Shown here piece by piece: positions 8,804-18,324 of a stretch of DNA of 64,000 nt (position 1 is its first letter; each line of letters opens with the position of its first letter). Where the stretch lies: positions 1,141,144 through 1,205,143 of the forward strand of contig CP030759.1 in the NCBI GenBank assembly GCA_003290465.1. The letters are read 5' to 3'. The DNA comes from Candidatus Sumerlaea chitinivorans. Lineage in GTDB: Bacteria > Sumerlaeota > Sumerlaeia > Sumerlaeales > Sumerlaeaceae. The position numbers and the translations under genes were made by a program. The notes beneath the pieces were generated by a model. That model saw only the letters and a list, made by a program, of their open reading frames with translations, had not been told where the DNA came from and did not search any database.

Positions 8804-9723
8804 CGGACGACCTCCACGGAGCGCATGCGTCTGACAATTATCAGGACGAACAGGCACAGGTAAGCCACGAAGGTCAGGAGAGCAATCTCGGGATACTCGG
8901 CAGCCTCCCGGAATAAACGATCGCGGTGCCAAATCCGGCTTGGTTGCAATAGGTTTTGGAGTAATACTTGGATATTCGTCAGTGGGGAGAATAAAAGAAA
9001 AATTGGGAGTCCTGCCATCTTTGCGAGTGCGCGCACAGTCGTAGGCAACAGAAACCAGAAGATGAGATAGATGGCACCCGCATAACGCTCCGAGCTGGCC
9101 AATGCGGACGCAGCAAGAAGCGACAAGACTGGCACCGCTGTGAATGCAACGCTCGCAAGAACTCCGCGGGCCACAACCCAAAGAGCGCTCCACGCCTGAT
9201 TGGCATTCAGCACGAGACTCACAGCCTGAACATATGCTACAAGGATGGTGACCACAAGAATGCTGACTGGGAGGACCAAGAGCCCAAGAATCTTCCCAAC
9301 GACGTAATCTCGAGTTCGCAATGGTCTCGAGAAATACAAGGTGTAGGCACCGTTGCGTAGGTCATTACAGATTATACCTGCTTGCTGAAGCATCATGAGC
9401 CACACAATCACAAGCGATGAGGAGAGAAACAGGAAACACAGGGTCTGGAGGTCCATATTGAGACCCGGTAAGGGGAAACGCGCTGCTGCCCCAACTGAGC
9501 CAAGCTGATCTTGAGCCTCTTTGGGGACCAAAGTTCGAGCCTGCCCTGCAATATAGAACAACACCCCGCTTACAATCATGTAGCAACAAAGGAGAAGCGG
9601 CAAGAAGAGATTGCGCTTGTTGGCCCAATAGGGGCGCATCGTCATGCGCATAATCGGAAGCCAACGCCGCGCCACGGTGCGAGGCCCATCATAATGACGG
9701 TATGTTTGCTCATAAACGGGCAC
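8800..9723 (-). CDS. ABC-2 type transporter permease (pair 1)
   Basis: A 307-residue membrane protein. The N-terminus MPVYEQTYRHYDG is followed by a cytosolic stretch, then about six membrane segments. The NDLRNGAYTLYFSRPLRTRDYVVGK region resembles the coupling segment of ABC-2 permeases. It overlaps the upstream ATPase by 14 bases and the downstream ATPase by 4, so the four ABC genes form a tightly coupled operon. The substrate cannot be read from sequence. Confidence 0.82.
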   Translation of the reverse strand: MPVYEQTYRHYDGPRTVARRWLPIMRMTMRPYWANKRNLFLPLLLCCYMIVSGVLFYIAGQARTLVPKEAQDQLGSVGAAARFPLPGLNMDLQTLCFLFLSSSLVIVWLMMLQQAGIICNDLRNGAYTLYFSRPLRTRDYVVGKILGLLVLPVSILVVTILVAYVQAVSLVLNANQAWSALWVVARGVLASVAFTAVPVLSLLAASALASSERYAGAIYLIFWFLLPTTVRALAKMAGLPIFLLFSPLTNIQVLLQNLLQPSRIWHRDRLFREAAEYPEIALLTFVAYLCLFVLIIVRRMRSVEVVR

Positions 9724-10663
9724 TGGTGGTCTCCTTGATGGCGTCTAAGACGATGTCTTCAACCTTCTGGCGCACAAGTTCGAGTCGTTGCACCATCGCA
9801 CCGGCAGCATGGGCTGCATCAAAAATCAGATCGACCGCTGCATGACTGGGAAGAACGACGTAGCCATTTGAGCCGGCCGTTTCTTCCACAAGCCGTGCTC
9901 CAAGGCCAGCAAGCTCCTCACCAAAACGCTTCATATCTCCGCGGATTCGCACCAAATAGACCAGCTGTTCTTCAGCAGCTCTGTGTGGAGCGCGAAGCTG
10001 ACGGGATGCCACACGGCCGTCACTCAGGATGATGATTTCCCGCGCAAGGTCTTCGACATCATTCAGCAAATGCGTGGAGAGAATCACATTCATCCCGCGA
10101 TTCTCCACGAGGTCTCGGATGAGATCGAGCATTTGAGCTCGCCCCGTGGGATCCATCCCGCTCGTCGGCTCGTCCAAGAGCAGGAGCTGAGGATCATGGA
10201 TAATGGCCTGAGCCAGTTTCACCCGCTGACGCATACCTGTAGAAAAAGTCTCGAGCGGACGGTAACGCTCTTCTCCCACCCCCGTGTAATCCAACATTTC
10301 ATGGGCTCGTTCCATAGCTGCTCCCCGTGGCAGCCCCGACAGCTCGCCCATGTAGGCAACAAGCTGCACCGCACTGAGCTTGGGGATGAATGCGTCGACC
10401 TCTGGCATATACCCCAAGTGGGCGCGGGCTTCAAGAGAGTGCCGGGGCAACTCGTACCCAGCCACCTTGACACTCCCGCTGTAGGGTGTAACAAAGCCCA
10501 GAATTGTGCGTAACAGTGTCGTCTTCCCTGCCCCATTCGGGCCGACCAAGCCTGCAGCTCCTCCATGAAACGTCAGGCAAACGTCATGGAGCACAGCTTT
10601 TCTGCCATAACCAGTGGTGAGATTCTTGATTTCTATCAGCGGGCCGCTGTCACGGCCGTTCAT
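9710..10663 (-). CDS. ABC transporter ATPase (pair 1)
   Basis: ABC ATPase of about 317 residues. Walker A GPNGAGKTT, signature FSTGMRQRVKLAQ, Walker B LLLLDEPTSGMDP and switch motif LSTHLLNDVED are all present, followed by a C-terminal extension of about 100 residues. The ATG at 10663 is preferred because AAGGA lies 8 bases upstream; an earlier in-frame GTG exists at 10684. Its partner is the overlapping permease. The gene follows a CPBP-type membrane protease by 28 bases. Confidence 0.88.
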   Translation of the reverse strand: MNGRDSGPLIEIKNLTTGYGRKAVLHDVCLTFHGGAAGLVGPNGAGKTTLLRTILGFVTPYSGSVKVAGYELPRHSLEARAHLGYMPEVDAFIPKLSAVQLVAYMGELSGLPRGAAMERAHEMLDYTGVGEERYRPLETFSTGMRQRVKLAQAIIHDPQLLLLDEPTSGMDPTGRAQMLDLIRDLVENRGMNVILSTHLLNDVEDLAREIIILSDGRVASRQLRAPHRAAEEQLVYLVRIRGDMKRFGEELAGLGARLVEETAGSNGYVVLPSHAAVDLIFDAAHAAGAMVQRLELVRQKVEDIVLDAIKETTSARL

Positions 10664-10691
10664 TCGCGTTTTCCTTTTTCTCACTCAGATG

Positions 10692-11546
10692 TTAAGTGAG
10701 CAAAACCATACTGACATTGAACCATGCATGGAATAGAATAGTGACCTCAATTCCGAATTTCTTTTGGCATACCAGCGTGCAAAGAGAGAGCAAAGCCACC
10801 TGAAACAATTTCGCGCCGATTGGTTCCATGGTCCCACTGTGTGCGATTGCGAAAAGCACGGTCACGAGGGCAGCTGAGACGACAAGTGCAACGTGTTTCT
10901 TAAGTACAAAGCTTCCCGCCCACGCGAAAAAGGGAAACAAGAACTGTCGATACGTACACTCCTCCCATACCGCGGCATTCACTGCGAATACCAGCATGAG
11001 GCCAGCATGTCGCTGAAGCTGTTGAAGCACGGGATCTTCCAATGCGCGACCGGTACGGACGTCGAAAGCAGAAACTAGCCAAGCCGTGCTCATAAAGCAC
11101 ACAGCCCACATCAGTACAAAAATCAGAACCGAACGCCACGATGGTCGGAGTTTCCTCCACTCGCCTCGCAGGCAGCGACGAGTCAGAGGAAAAAATGGCA
11201 ACGCGAGACGTGGAGACAGGGCTGCGCCTCCGACCACAAAAAACAGAATGCTCACCCCCCGCATGATTGCCTCAATACCATAGGACCAACGAAAATAAGC
11301 GGGGGCACTCAACCACAACGTGGCGCAAAAGACGACTGCGTAGCTGCCGCCGAGGACTCCCCCGAGAACCACAGGAAACCAAAGATGACGTGCAGATACA
11401 CTCTGATGACGGTGTCGCCGAAGGTGAATGTCCCTCAATCGGTACAAGAAAAAACAATACGCAGCAAGCAGGGCCCCAGAGTGGCCAAGCACTGTGATTC
11501 GTTCGGTCACTTGAAGGAAGGACTCAACAGTGGGGGCGCCAATCAT
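10692..11546 (-). CDS. CPBP-family intramembrane glutamic protease
   Basis: A 284-residue polytopic membrane protein with the three motifs of the CPBP (Rce1/Abi) family. These are WEECTYRQF (Glu195, Glu196, Arg200), FAIAHSG (His236) and HAWFNVS (His273, Asn277). Family members cleave membrane peptides or proteins, and many sit beside peptide exporters or in bacteriocin maturation and immunity loci. The ATG at 11546 has GGGAG 8 bases upstream. It lies between uvrA (20-base gap) and two ABC-2 export pairs, all on one strand, which suggests it works with the exporters. That functional link is inference. Confidence 0.8.
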   Translation of the reverse strand: MIGAPTVESFLQVTERITVLGHSGALLAAYCFFLYRLRDIHLRRHRHQSVSARHLWFPVVLGGVLGGSYAVVFCATLWLSAPAYFRWSYGIEAIMRGVSILFFVVGGAALSPRLALPFFPLTRRCLRGEWRKLRPSWRSVLIFVLMWAVCFMSTAWLVSAFDVRTGRALEDPVLQQLQRHAGLMLVFAVNAAVWEECTYRQFLFPFFAWAGSFVLKKHVALVVSAALVTVLFAIAHSGTMEPIGAKLFQVALLSLCTLVCQKKFGIEVTILFHAWFNVSMVLLT

Positions 11547-11566
11547 CAAGTTCGCTCCCAGCGTCC

Positions 11567-14443
11567 TTATTCGCAGATCAGTGCTTTGGGACGTTTCACC
11601 GAGCCACGCAACACTTGCCGGAGGTAGTGTCCAGTAATGGAGTCGTTGTTCTCTGCTACCTCTTCGGGTGTCCCTGTTGCCACGACTCTCCCTCCCTCCT
11701 CGCCACCTTCCGGCCCAAGATCAATGACGTAGTCCGCACATTTGATGACATCCAGATTGTGCTCGATGACGATGACCGTATTGCCTTGGTCAACGAGAGA
11801 GTGCAGTACGTGAAGCAACTGCCGAATGTCTTCGAAGTGCAGTCCTGTGGTGGGCTCATCCAGAATGTACACGGTCCGACCAGTCGCTCGGCGTGAAAGT
11901 TCTTTGGCTAACTTCACACGTTGAGCCTCTCCCCCACTGAGTGTTGTGGCGCTTTGGCCAAGGGAAATATAGCCAAGCCCAACATCGCAAAGCACCTGAA
12001 GTTTCTGGGCAATGGGCGGAACGGAACTGAATAGCTCAAGAGCCTCTGCAACCGTCATTTCGAGAACGTCGGCAATCGAAGCGCCGCGATACGTGATTTC
12101 CAACGTCTCGCGGTTGTAGCGACGCCCCTTACAAACCTCGCACTGCACAAAGATGTCCGGCAAGAAATGCATCTCCACCTTGACAAGCCCGTCTCCTTGG
12201 CATGCCTCGCACCGCCCACCTTTGACATTAAAGCTGAAACGCCCGGCTGTGTAGCCGCGCGCCCGAGCCTCAGGAAGCTGCGCAAACCATTCTCGAATCG
12301 GTGTGAGTACGCCCGTGTAAGTCCCGGGGTTTGAGCGTGGGGTTCGTCCAATCGGCGTTTGGTCAACATCCACAACTTTGTCCACATGTTCAAGTCCATC
12401 GATCGAGTCATGGTCCCCGGGTCGCAAATGCGAGTGATACAGCTTCACTGAAAGCGCACGATAAAGGATCTCGTTCACTAAGGTGGACTTTCCGCTTCCG
12501 CTCACGCCAGTGACGCACGTAAAGACGCCCAACGGAAAAGCTACAGTGATGTTCTTCAAATTGTGTTCGCGGGCTCCCCTGACGATTAGTTCATAGCCAC
12601 GACGCACCGGACGCCGTTGCTTAGGAGTCTCAATAGATAGCTCGCCACGAAGATACCTGCCGGTGATCGACTCGGGCGCCCGAGCCACCTCTTCTGGAGT
12701 TCCTGCCGCCACCAAATGCCCCCCCTCGCGACCAGCACGCGGCCCCAAATCCACGACAAAGTCTGCTGATCGAATGGTGCTCTCATCATGCTCAACCACC
12801 AGCACCGTATTCCCCAAATCACGCAACTGGCGAAGCGTGGCAAGGAGACGTTGATTGTCGCGTTGATGCAGGCCAATCGAGGGCTCGTCCAGAACGTACA
12901 GCACCCCAACCAACTGCGAACCGATTTGCGTTGCCAGCCGGATGCGTTGTGCTTCCCCACCCGCGAGAGTCCCCGCAGGACGGTCCAATGTCAGATAGCT
13001 CAGCCCAACATTTAGCAGAAACTGAAGTCGGTCTTCGATCTCCTTGAGTAGCGGCGCTGCAACTTGCCTCTGTCGGGAGCTCAGTTCCAAGTTCGCAAAA
13101 AAACGCCTACACTGCTCAATCGTCAGTGCACATAACTCACTGATGTTGAGTCCCCCAACGCGCACGGCAAGGGCCTCTGGCTTTAGCCGCTGACCGTTGC
13201 AGGCCGAGCATTTGATTTCACGCAGGTATTGGGCAAGCTCAAGGTGTTCATCCTCATGATAGCGCCGGCGAATGCGTGGGATCATTCCTTCCCAATCGCT
13301 CTCGGCGCGATATTCCGAGCCTGTGCGTGAGCGATAGACGACAGGGAACTTTTCTCCTCCGTTCCCCCAAAGTAACAGCTTTTGGATACGCTTGGGCAAC
13401 TTCTTGAATGGGACATCGAGGCGAAAACCGTAGTGGTCAGCCATCGCCTTCAGAAACTGGTTCTGCCACGCAGTCCTCTCCCGCCCATCGCTTTCATCCG
13501 TTAGATGTGCCCATGGAGCGAGGGCTCCCTCGGATAACGATAGCTCAGGGTTTGGCACAATCAGCGATTCGTCCGGCTCCATCAGAACCCCTAAGCCGTT
13601 ACACTTTTGGCACGCGCCTACAGGAGAGTTAAAGGAGAATAGGCGGTGGGTAAGCTCTTCGAGCGCGATACCGCAATCCGGACAAGAAAACTTCTCACTG
13701 AAGAGCATGACGCGGCCTTCATCCACAAGCTGGACCTCGACAAGGCCATCCGCCCGCTTTAGAGCAATTTCGAGAGATTCCGCCAAACGCGATCGAACGT
13801 CGGGGTGAACCGTCAAGCGATCCACCACAAGCGAGATAGTGTGCTTGCGCGTCTTTTGCAGTCTGGGAATTGTGTCCAACTCGACGAGTTGGCCATCCAC
13901 GATCGCTCGCGTGAATCCATTTTTGCGCGCCTCCTCGAAAAGCTCGCGATATTCGCCCTTTCGCCCACGCACGACGGGGGCCATGACGAAAAAACGCGTT
14001 TGGGGCGGCAGCGACAAAATCGCCTCCGTCATCTGCTCGGTTGTTTGCTGCTGAATGGGCTTCCCGCACTGGGGACAATGTGGCTGGCCGATTGTGGCGT
14101 AGAGCACTCGCAGATAGTCGTAAATTTCCGTGACCGTGCCGACCGTGGAGCGGGGGTTCGAGCTGATCGTCTTTTGCTCAATAGAAATTGCCGGCGACAG
14201 CCCGGTGATCAGCTCAACTTTGGGCTTGGGCATCTGCTCGAGGAATTGCCGCGCATACGCTGATAGGCTCTCGACATACCGACGCTGCCCTTCCGCGTAG
14301 ATGGTATCAAAAGCAAGTGAGCTTTTGCCGCTGCCACTTAGCCCCGTGATTACGGTCAAGGAGTTTCGCGGAATGTCGAGGTCAATGTTTTTCAGGTTAT
14401 GTTCGGCGGCACCACGAATGACAATACAGTCCCGCGTATGCAT
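11567..14443 (-). CDS. uvrA: excinuclease ABC subunit A
   Basis: Damage-sensing ATPase of nucleotide excision repair, acting with UvrB and UvrC. The 958-residue length is standard. Two ABC cassettes are visible, each with Walker A ([11 protein letters not shown] and [11 protein letters not shown]) and signature (LAGGEAQRI and LSGGEAQRV). Zinc-binding cysteine pairs appear as CPQCGKP, CPDCG...CQKCNG and CEACQGDG...CEVCKG. The N-terminal [18 protein letters not shown] is the usual opening. The gene is divergent from the RNase H gene across 111 bases and heads a same-strand run of exporter genes. Confidence 0.97.
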   Translation of the reverse strand: MHTRDCIVIRGAAEHNLKNIDLDIPRNSLTVITGLSGSGKSSLAFDTIYAEGQRRYVESLSAYARQFLEQMPKPKVELITGLSPAISIEQKTISSNPRSTVGTVTEIYDYLRVLYATIGQPHCPQCGKPIQQQTTEQMTEAILSLPPQTRFFVMAPVVRGRKGEYRELFEEARKNGFTRAIVDGQLVELDTIPRLQKTRKHTISLVVDRLTVHPDVRSRLAESLEIALKRADGLVEVQLVDEGRVMLFSEKFSCPDCGIALEELTHRLFSFNSPVGACQKCNGLGVLMEPDESLIVPNPELSLSEGALAPWAHLTDESDGRERTAWQNQFLKAMADHYGFRLDVPFKKLPKRIQKLLLWGNGGEKFPVVYRSRTGSEYRAESDWEGMIPRIRRRYHEDEHLELAQYLREIKCSACNGQRLKPEALAVRVGGLNISELCALTIEQCRRFFANLELSSRQRQVAAPLLKEIEDRLQFLLNVGLSYLTLDRPAGTLAGGEAQRIRLATQIGSQLVGVLYVLDEPSIGLHQRDNQRLLATLRQLRDLGNTVLVVEHDESTIRSADFVVDLGPRAGREGGHLVAAGTPEEVARAPESITGRYLRGELSIETPKQRRPVRRGYELIVRGAREHNLKNITVAFPLGVFTCVTGVSGSGKSTLVNEILYRALSVKLYHSHLRPGDHDSIDGLEHVDKVVDVDQTPIGRTPRSNPGTYTGVLTPIREWFAQLPEARARGYTAGRFSFNVKGGRCEACQGDGLVKVEMHFLPDIFVQCEVCKGRRYNRETLEITYRGASIADVLEMTVAEALELFSSVPPIAQKLQVLCDVGLGYISLGQSATTLSGGEAQRVKLAKELSRRATGRTVYILDEPTTGLHFEDIRQLLHVLHSLVDQGNTVIVIEHNLDVIKCADYVIDLGPEGGEEGGRVVATGTPEEVAENNDSITGHYLRQVLRGSVKRPKALICE

Positions 14444-14554
14444 CTTAACCGTTTGTTCGTCTCCTCTTCCTCACGATTAGTGGCAGGTCGAACTCCTCAA
14501 CCGCCCGGCAATTTTCTTTTGCATGCTCGGCTGATGCGCTCACATGCATTTACC

Positions 14555-15412
14555 ATGAGTCTTTCACCAGAAATACGGCGTCTTCTTCAGAAGACACTTA
14601 GGATCAAAGGAAGCGATGTCCCTTTGCACCGGGTGTTGGACATTTTGGCTACGGAGGACGGCGACGTCAGTGAAGTAGTGAACCGGTTTCGGGACATCGA
14701 GAATACTGCTCTGCGTACGGCCTTTCATAACTGTGCAGTCTTGCTTCGCATGTTGGAGGCGCAAGCCGGGCTCACCCCCACGTGGGAAGGGGGGCCGGGT
14801 GCTGAAACGCAACAGGCGGTAGCCAGTAACACGAAATCCACCGATTCATCCCCACCGACTAAGAATGCTCCCAAGCGACGCTTCACTCCGCAAGAGCTTC
14901 AGCCGTTTGTGGATGAGACACAGCGAGGAAAGGTCTCGGTAGCGAAAGTCTATGTGGACGGAGCAAGCCGAGGGAATCCCGGTCCCGCGGGGATCGGTGT
15001 GGCACTCTTCACCATGGACGGCAAAAAGATTGCTCAAATCTCCCGTGCCATCGGCACGACCACCAACAATGCAGCTGAGTACACAGCTCTCATTGAAGCC
15101 CTCAAATTAGCAAAGGACCTCGGCATCCAACAACTTTATGTCCTTAGCGACAGTCAGCTCATGGTTAACCAAATGACCGGTCGGTATAAAGTGAAGCATC
15201 CACAAATTGCTGAGTTTGTCGCACAAGCTCAAGAATTGGCAAAGCAGTTCGCAAAAGTCTCGTTTCACTTTATCGAGCGCGAAAACAATCGGTTGGCAGA
15301 CGCGCTTTCAACCGCCCCGATCGCGAAAATCCCAAACCAGAGAACAGACTCGTCGAGCCAAGAACTGATGGCTTTACTGGACGATAATCCGGATGAGGGC
15401 CGCACAGAATAA
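14555..15412 (+). CDS. rnhA: RNase HI-like protein with extra N-terminal domain
   Basis: Degrades RNA in RNA-DNA hybrids. Residues about 129-270 form an RNase HI domain with the four acidic positions: Asp in VYVDGASRGNPG, Glu in NNAAEYTALIEAL, Asp in VLSDSQLMV and Asp in ENNRLADALS. This is the Bacillus YpdQ/archaeal subtype. Residues 1-70 are a helical domain of unknown type, followed by a polar linker (75-120). The ATG at 14555 is chosen because earlier in-frame starts give a low-complexity extension overlapping the uvrA promoter and uvrA itself. RNase HII is encoded at 46096. Confidence 0.85.
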   Translation: MSLSPEIRRLLQKTLRIKGSDVPLHRVLDILATEDGDVSEVVNRFRDIENTALRTAFHNCAVLLRMLEAQAGLTPTWEGGPGAETQQAVASNTKSTDSSPPTKNAPKRRFTPQELQPFVDETQRGKVSVAKVYVDGASRGNPGPAGIGVALFTMDGKKIAQISRAIGTTTNNAAEYTALIEALKLAKDLGIQQLYVLSDSQLMVNQMTGRYKVKHPQIAEFVAQAQELAKQFAKVSFHFIERENNRLADALSTAPIAKIPNQRTDSSSQELMALLDDNPDEGRTE

Positions 15413-15492
15413 GCGCCGGTGACCCACAGGCACGCGCCAGCAACTACCCAATCTTTCTGCAGAAACTCCAGTCGCCTTGCAGCGCGAACGAA

Positions 15493-15583
15493 GCGAGGGT
15501 TCTCGGTTCCGATTCATTTCCCCCAAAAACGTGACGGCCCGGCGGAGGGGGTGCGGACGCCGGGCCGTTGGAGGAACCCTCGC
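15493..15583. other. nested hairpins, candidate structured RNA or terminator
   Basis: Part of the 363-base gap between rnhA and the isomerase gene. An outer stem pairs GCGAGGGTTC (15493-15502) with GAACCCTCGC (15574-15583). Inside it, ACGGCCCGGCG (15534-15544) pairs perfectly with CGCCGGGCCGT (15558-15568). The left arm carries a 31-base internal strand and the right arm only 5 bases. Two smaller hairpins follow: GCAATTC/GAATTGC (15642-15648 with 15665-15671) and TTCTGCC/GGCAGAA (15742-15748 with 15757-15763). The last ends 12 bases before the isomerase ATG. I recognise no known RNA family. Confidence 0.45.
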
Positions 15584-15775
15584 GAGCCCCTCCAAATCTT
15601 GTTCTTATTTCAATTGGCCAAAAAACCAAACCTAAGCGCTCGCAATTCGATAAACCTAAACCGAGAATTGCAAGGATGATTTCGGGGGCTGCCGATACCC
15701 TAAGCTAAAGAGTTGACGTCTGGGCGATTCGCTCCCCAACCTTCTGCCAAAATTTAGGCAGAAACGGAATAACGG

Positions 15776-16552
15776 ATGCCACACATTGCTCTTCAGCTCT
15801 ACACGCTTCGCAACGAGTGCGAGAAGAATTTTGAAGCAGTGTTAGACCAAGTGGCACAGATGGGCTACGAAGGCGTTGAATTTGCGGGTTATTGGGGACG
15901 GCCTGCGGCAGCGCTCCGCGCGCAATTGGATAGACTTGGGATCGTGGCTGTCTCCACTCACGTGGGGATGGATACGATCCGAGAAAAATTTCCTCAAGTC
16001 CTCCGGGATGCAAAAACGCTTGGATGCAAATACGTCACGGTACCTGCGCCCCCTTCGAACTTCGCAGGCGACGAGCCCGCATGGCGCATTTTCCGAGAGG
16101 AGCTGAAGTTCTATCACGTGCTCCTTCAGCACTCCGGTTTGGCGCTGTGCTATCACAACCATGCCCGCGAATTCGAGCCCGTGGAGGAGGACTTTGTACC
16201 ATTCGACTGGTTTTTCAGCAAACCCCACGGGTTTCTCTGTCAACTCGACGTGTATTGGGCCAGTTTTGCAGGATGCGACCCTTCACAGCAGCTGCGTCAG
16301 CTTGTTGGCAGGTGTCCGCTAATCCACGTTAAGGACATGTCCAAAGATGAAACGCGGCGCGATGAGATTCCCGGGGACGGGTGCTTACCGTGGCGTGACA
16401 TTCTGGGTGCCGCGTTAGAAGCGCAAACCGAATGGCTTATCGTGGAGCAGGACAATCCTCGCGAGAATGCCATGCTTGCAGTGCAACGTGGATTGCACTT
16501 TGTGAAACGATGCCTTAGGGAAATCGCCTCTCAGCGCCCCACTACTCAGTAA
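15776..16552 (+). CDS. sugar-phosphate isomerase/epimerase-like TIM barrel protein
   Basis: A 258-residue protein of the xylose-isomerase-like TIM barrel superfamily (AP endonuclease 2 fold). It opens with IALQLYTLRNECEKNF and contains GYEGVEF, a metal-ligand region CYHNHAREFE, LDVYWASFAG, PLIHVKDMS and WLIVEQDN, the ordered strand-end acidic/histidine residues of this family. Relatives isomerise or epimerise sugars or inositols; the substrate is not identifiable. A 7-bp hairpin in the leader ends 12 bases before the ATG. No strong ribosome site is visible. Confidence 0.82.
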   Translation: MPHIALQLYTLRNECEKNFEAVLDQVAQMGYEGVEFAGYWGRPAAALRAQLDRLGIVAVSTHVGMDTIREKFPQVLRDAKTLGCKYVTVPAPPSNFAGDEPAWRIFREELKFYHVLLQHSGLALCYHNHAREFEPVEEDFVPFDWFFSKPHGFLCQLDVYWASFAGCDPSQQLRQLVGRCPLIHVKDMSKDETRRDEIPGDGCLPWRDILGAALEAQTEWLIVEQDNPRENAMLAVQRGLHFVKRCLREIASQRPTTQ

Positions 16553-16776
16553 GCTAAGCGGAACCCGTCCCTGCCGATGAGCGAACACGCGTTACCACCG
16601 GCGAACATTGGTCTCGGAGCAGAGGGCGGGGTGAGAAGATTTGTTGCCTTTCTTTCGATGAGTGCAACGGAGTAGGTGTCTAACTTTTTCTGCCGCCCAC
16701 CCGCATTGCTTTTCTACGCTGAGATGATTTCTGACAAAGCCTGCATAACCCGATTCAACATGTGCGGTAGGCGACG

Positions 16777-17838
16777 TCAGCTACTCCCTACACTAATAGC
16801 ACTTACCACTTGAGGCGCTGCTTGAGGTTGGCCTTCTTTCGATGCCAGTTCACGCAGATGCCTCGCTGCATCCTCGGGTGGCGTCGGGTTGATATAAAAC
16901 CCACTACCCCACTCAAAACCCGCAACCCGTGTTAGTTTTGGCATAATCTCGATGTGCCAGTGATAGTAGGGAGCACTGCCAGACTCGTCATAAGGCGTCG
17001 TGTGGATCACAAAGTTGTAGGGCGGATCGTCAAGCGCCTGTTTGATTAAAGAGAACGTCTTCTTCATAATCCGCGCCAGATCCACGATTTCGTTTTTCGT
17101 AATGTCCGAAAAGAACGACGTGTGCTGCTTGGGGACGATGCACGTTTCGAAGGGGAAACGACTCGCAAAGGGCATGTAGCTCAAAAACGTGTCGTTCTCG
17201 GCCACAGTGCGGATATTGTCCTCGAGCTCCTGATGAATCATGTCGCAAAACACGCACCGTTCTTTGTAGTCAAAATAGCGGCCTGCCCCTTGGAGCTCCT
17301 CCTGAACACGTTTCGGTACGATTGGGAGCGCAATGATTTGAGAGTGAGGATGCTCGATTGAAGCGCCGGCTTCTCGCCCCCAATTTTTGAAAATCATGAT
17401 GTAGCGCATGCGCGTATCTTTGCGCATTTCCACCATTCGGTCGCGGAACGCCCAAAGAATCTCTTGGATTTGCTCTTCCCCAAGATCCGCATAGGTTTGG
17501 GCGTGGCTTGGACTTTCCACCACGACCTCATGGCGCCCAATCCCGCTCATACGGTCGTACATTCCCTCGCCGGAACGGCGAAGTTCGCCCTCGGGTTGAA
17601 GCGCTGGGAATTTGTTGGGCACCACGCGGACCCACCAACCTTCACTATCGCGCGGCGTATTGGGATGACGGTAGCTCAGGACCTCGGGGGGCGTGCTGGA
17701 CTCATTTCCGGGACAAAATGGGCAAAAGCCTCCCCGTTTCTCTTCCTCGATCTTAACGTACTGATTTGGCCGCTTGGCTCGCTCGGTGGCGATGATCACC
17801 CAGCGACCCGTAACCGGATCCTTACGAAGTTCTGGCAC
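16777..17838 (-). CDS. galT: galactose-1-phosphate uridylyltransferase
   Basis: Leloir-pathway enzyme exchanging UMP between UDP-glucose and galactose-1-phosphate; in many bacteria this family also acts on other hexose-1-phosphates. The N-terminus MPELRKDPVTGRWVIIA is classic. A zinc pair CPFCPG and a later CVFC are present, and the active-site HPHSQ motif (SIEHPHSQIIALP) carries the nucleophilic histidine. Length is 353 residues. A sequence shared with the sugar ABC operon promoter lies 58 bases upstream, suggesting joint control. No galK or galE is adjacent. Confidence 0.93.
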   Translation of the reverse strand: MPELRKDPVTGRWVIIATERAKRPNQYVKIEEEKRGGFCPFCPGNESSTPPEVLSYRHPNTPRDSEGWWVRVVPNKFPALQPEGELRRSGEGMYDRMSGIGRHEVVVESPSHAQTYADLGEEQIQEILWAFRDRMVEMRKDTRMRYIMIFKNWGREAGASIEHPHSQIIALPIVPKRVQEELQGAGRYFDYKERCVFCDMIHQELEDNIRTVAENDTFLSYMPFASRFPFETCIVPKQHTSFFSDITKNEIVDLARIMKKTFSLIKQALDDPPYNFVIHTTPYDESGSAPYYHWHIEIMPKLTRVAGFEWGSGFYINPTPPEDAARHLRELASKEGQPQAAPQVVSAISVGSS

Positions 17839-18324
17839 GATACTTCACCTTACGCTGTGTAGTCTGGCACTTCGCTTTGGCACAATAAAATATAGATCGA
17901 TCCAATTCCATTGCCTACTCTACTTCCCGCATCTACATTCGCAAATAAAATGTGAAGCAAACCGTGACGACATTTTTGTGTAAAACATCTACATTAATTG
18001 TTCGATTTTAAGTATTCATGTTTCAATTGTCTGACTTGGGCACATTCTCTCCGATTTCCGGTCGCGATCCGGCCCGGACAAGATCAACACGGACACTTTC
18101 CACCCTCATCCTTCCACCATCCGCTCTGCTACTCGCTCGACCACCTCTTGCTCGTGCAGCAGTCGGAGGATTCACTACGCCGCTTAAGACCCCGGAGAAT
18201 ACGCTACCCACGAAGCTTCCTCGAGACCACTTTCATGGAGTCTACGCGTTAGCTCCTTTGGCGGCTAATCAGGTTTTCCTCGCAGATTTCGAATCAGCAA
18301 TCCAAAATCTGAACGCCATCCACC
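17839..18324 (-). promoter_or_regulatory. galT: galT upstream region, AT-rich, no gene supported
   Basis: A 486-base gap upstream of galT. The first 180 bases are clearly AT-rich and hold the 11-mer ATCGATCCAAT (17896-17906) shared with the sugar ABC promoter. The 10-mer CATCTACATT is repeated directly at 17930-17939 and 17986-17995. Farther out (18000-18324) open frames exist on both strands, but none has a ribosome site or a recognisable product. Confidence 0.45.

Noticed and set aside
10692..11546. Phage-abortive (Abi) defence gene
   Set aside because: The Abi label for CPBP proteins is historical; no toxin, phage or defence neighbours are present.
15471..15600. tmRNA, RNase P RNA or 6S RNA in the structured gap
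   Set aside because: None of the conserved sequence blocks of these RNAs could be matched; only the secondary structure is striking.
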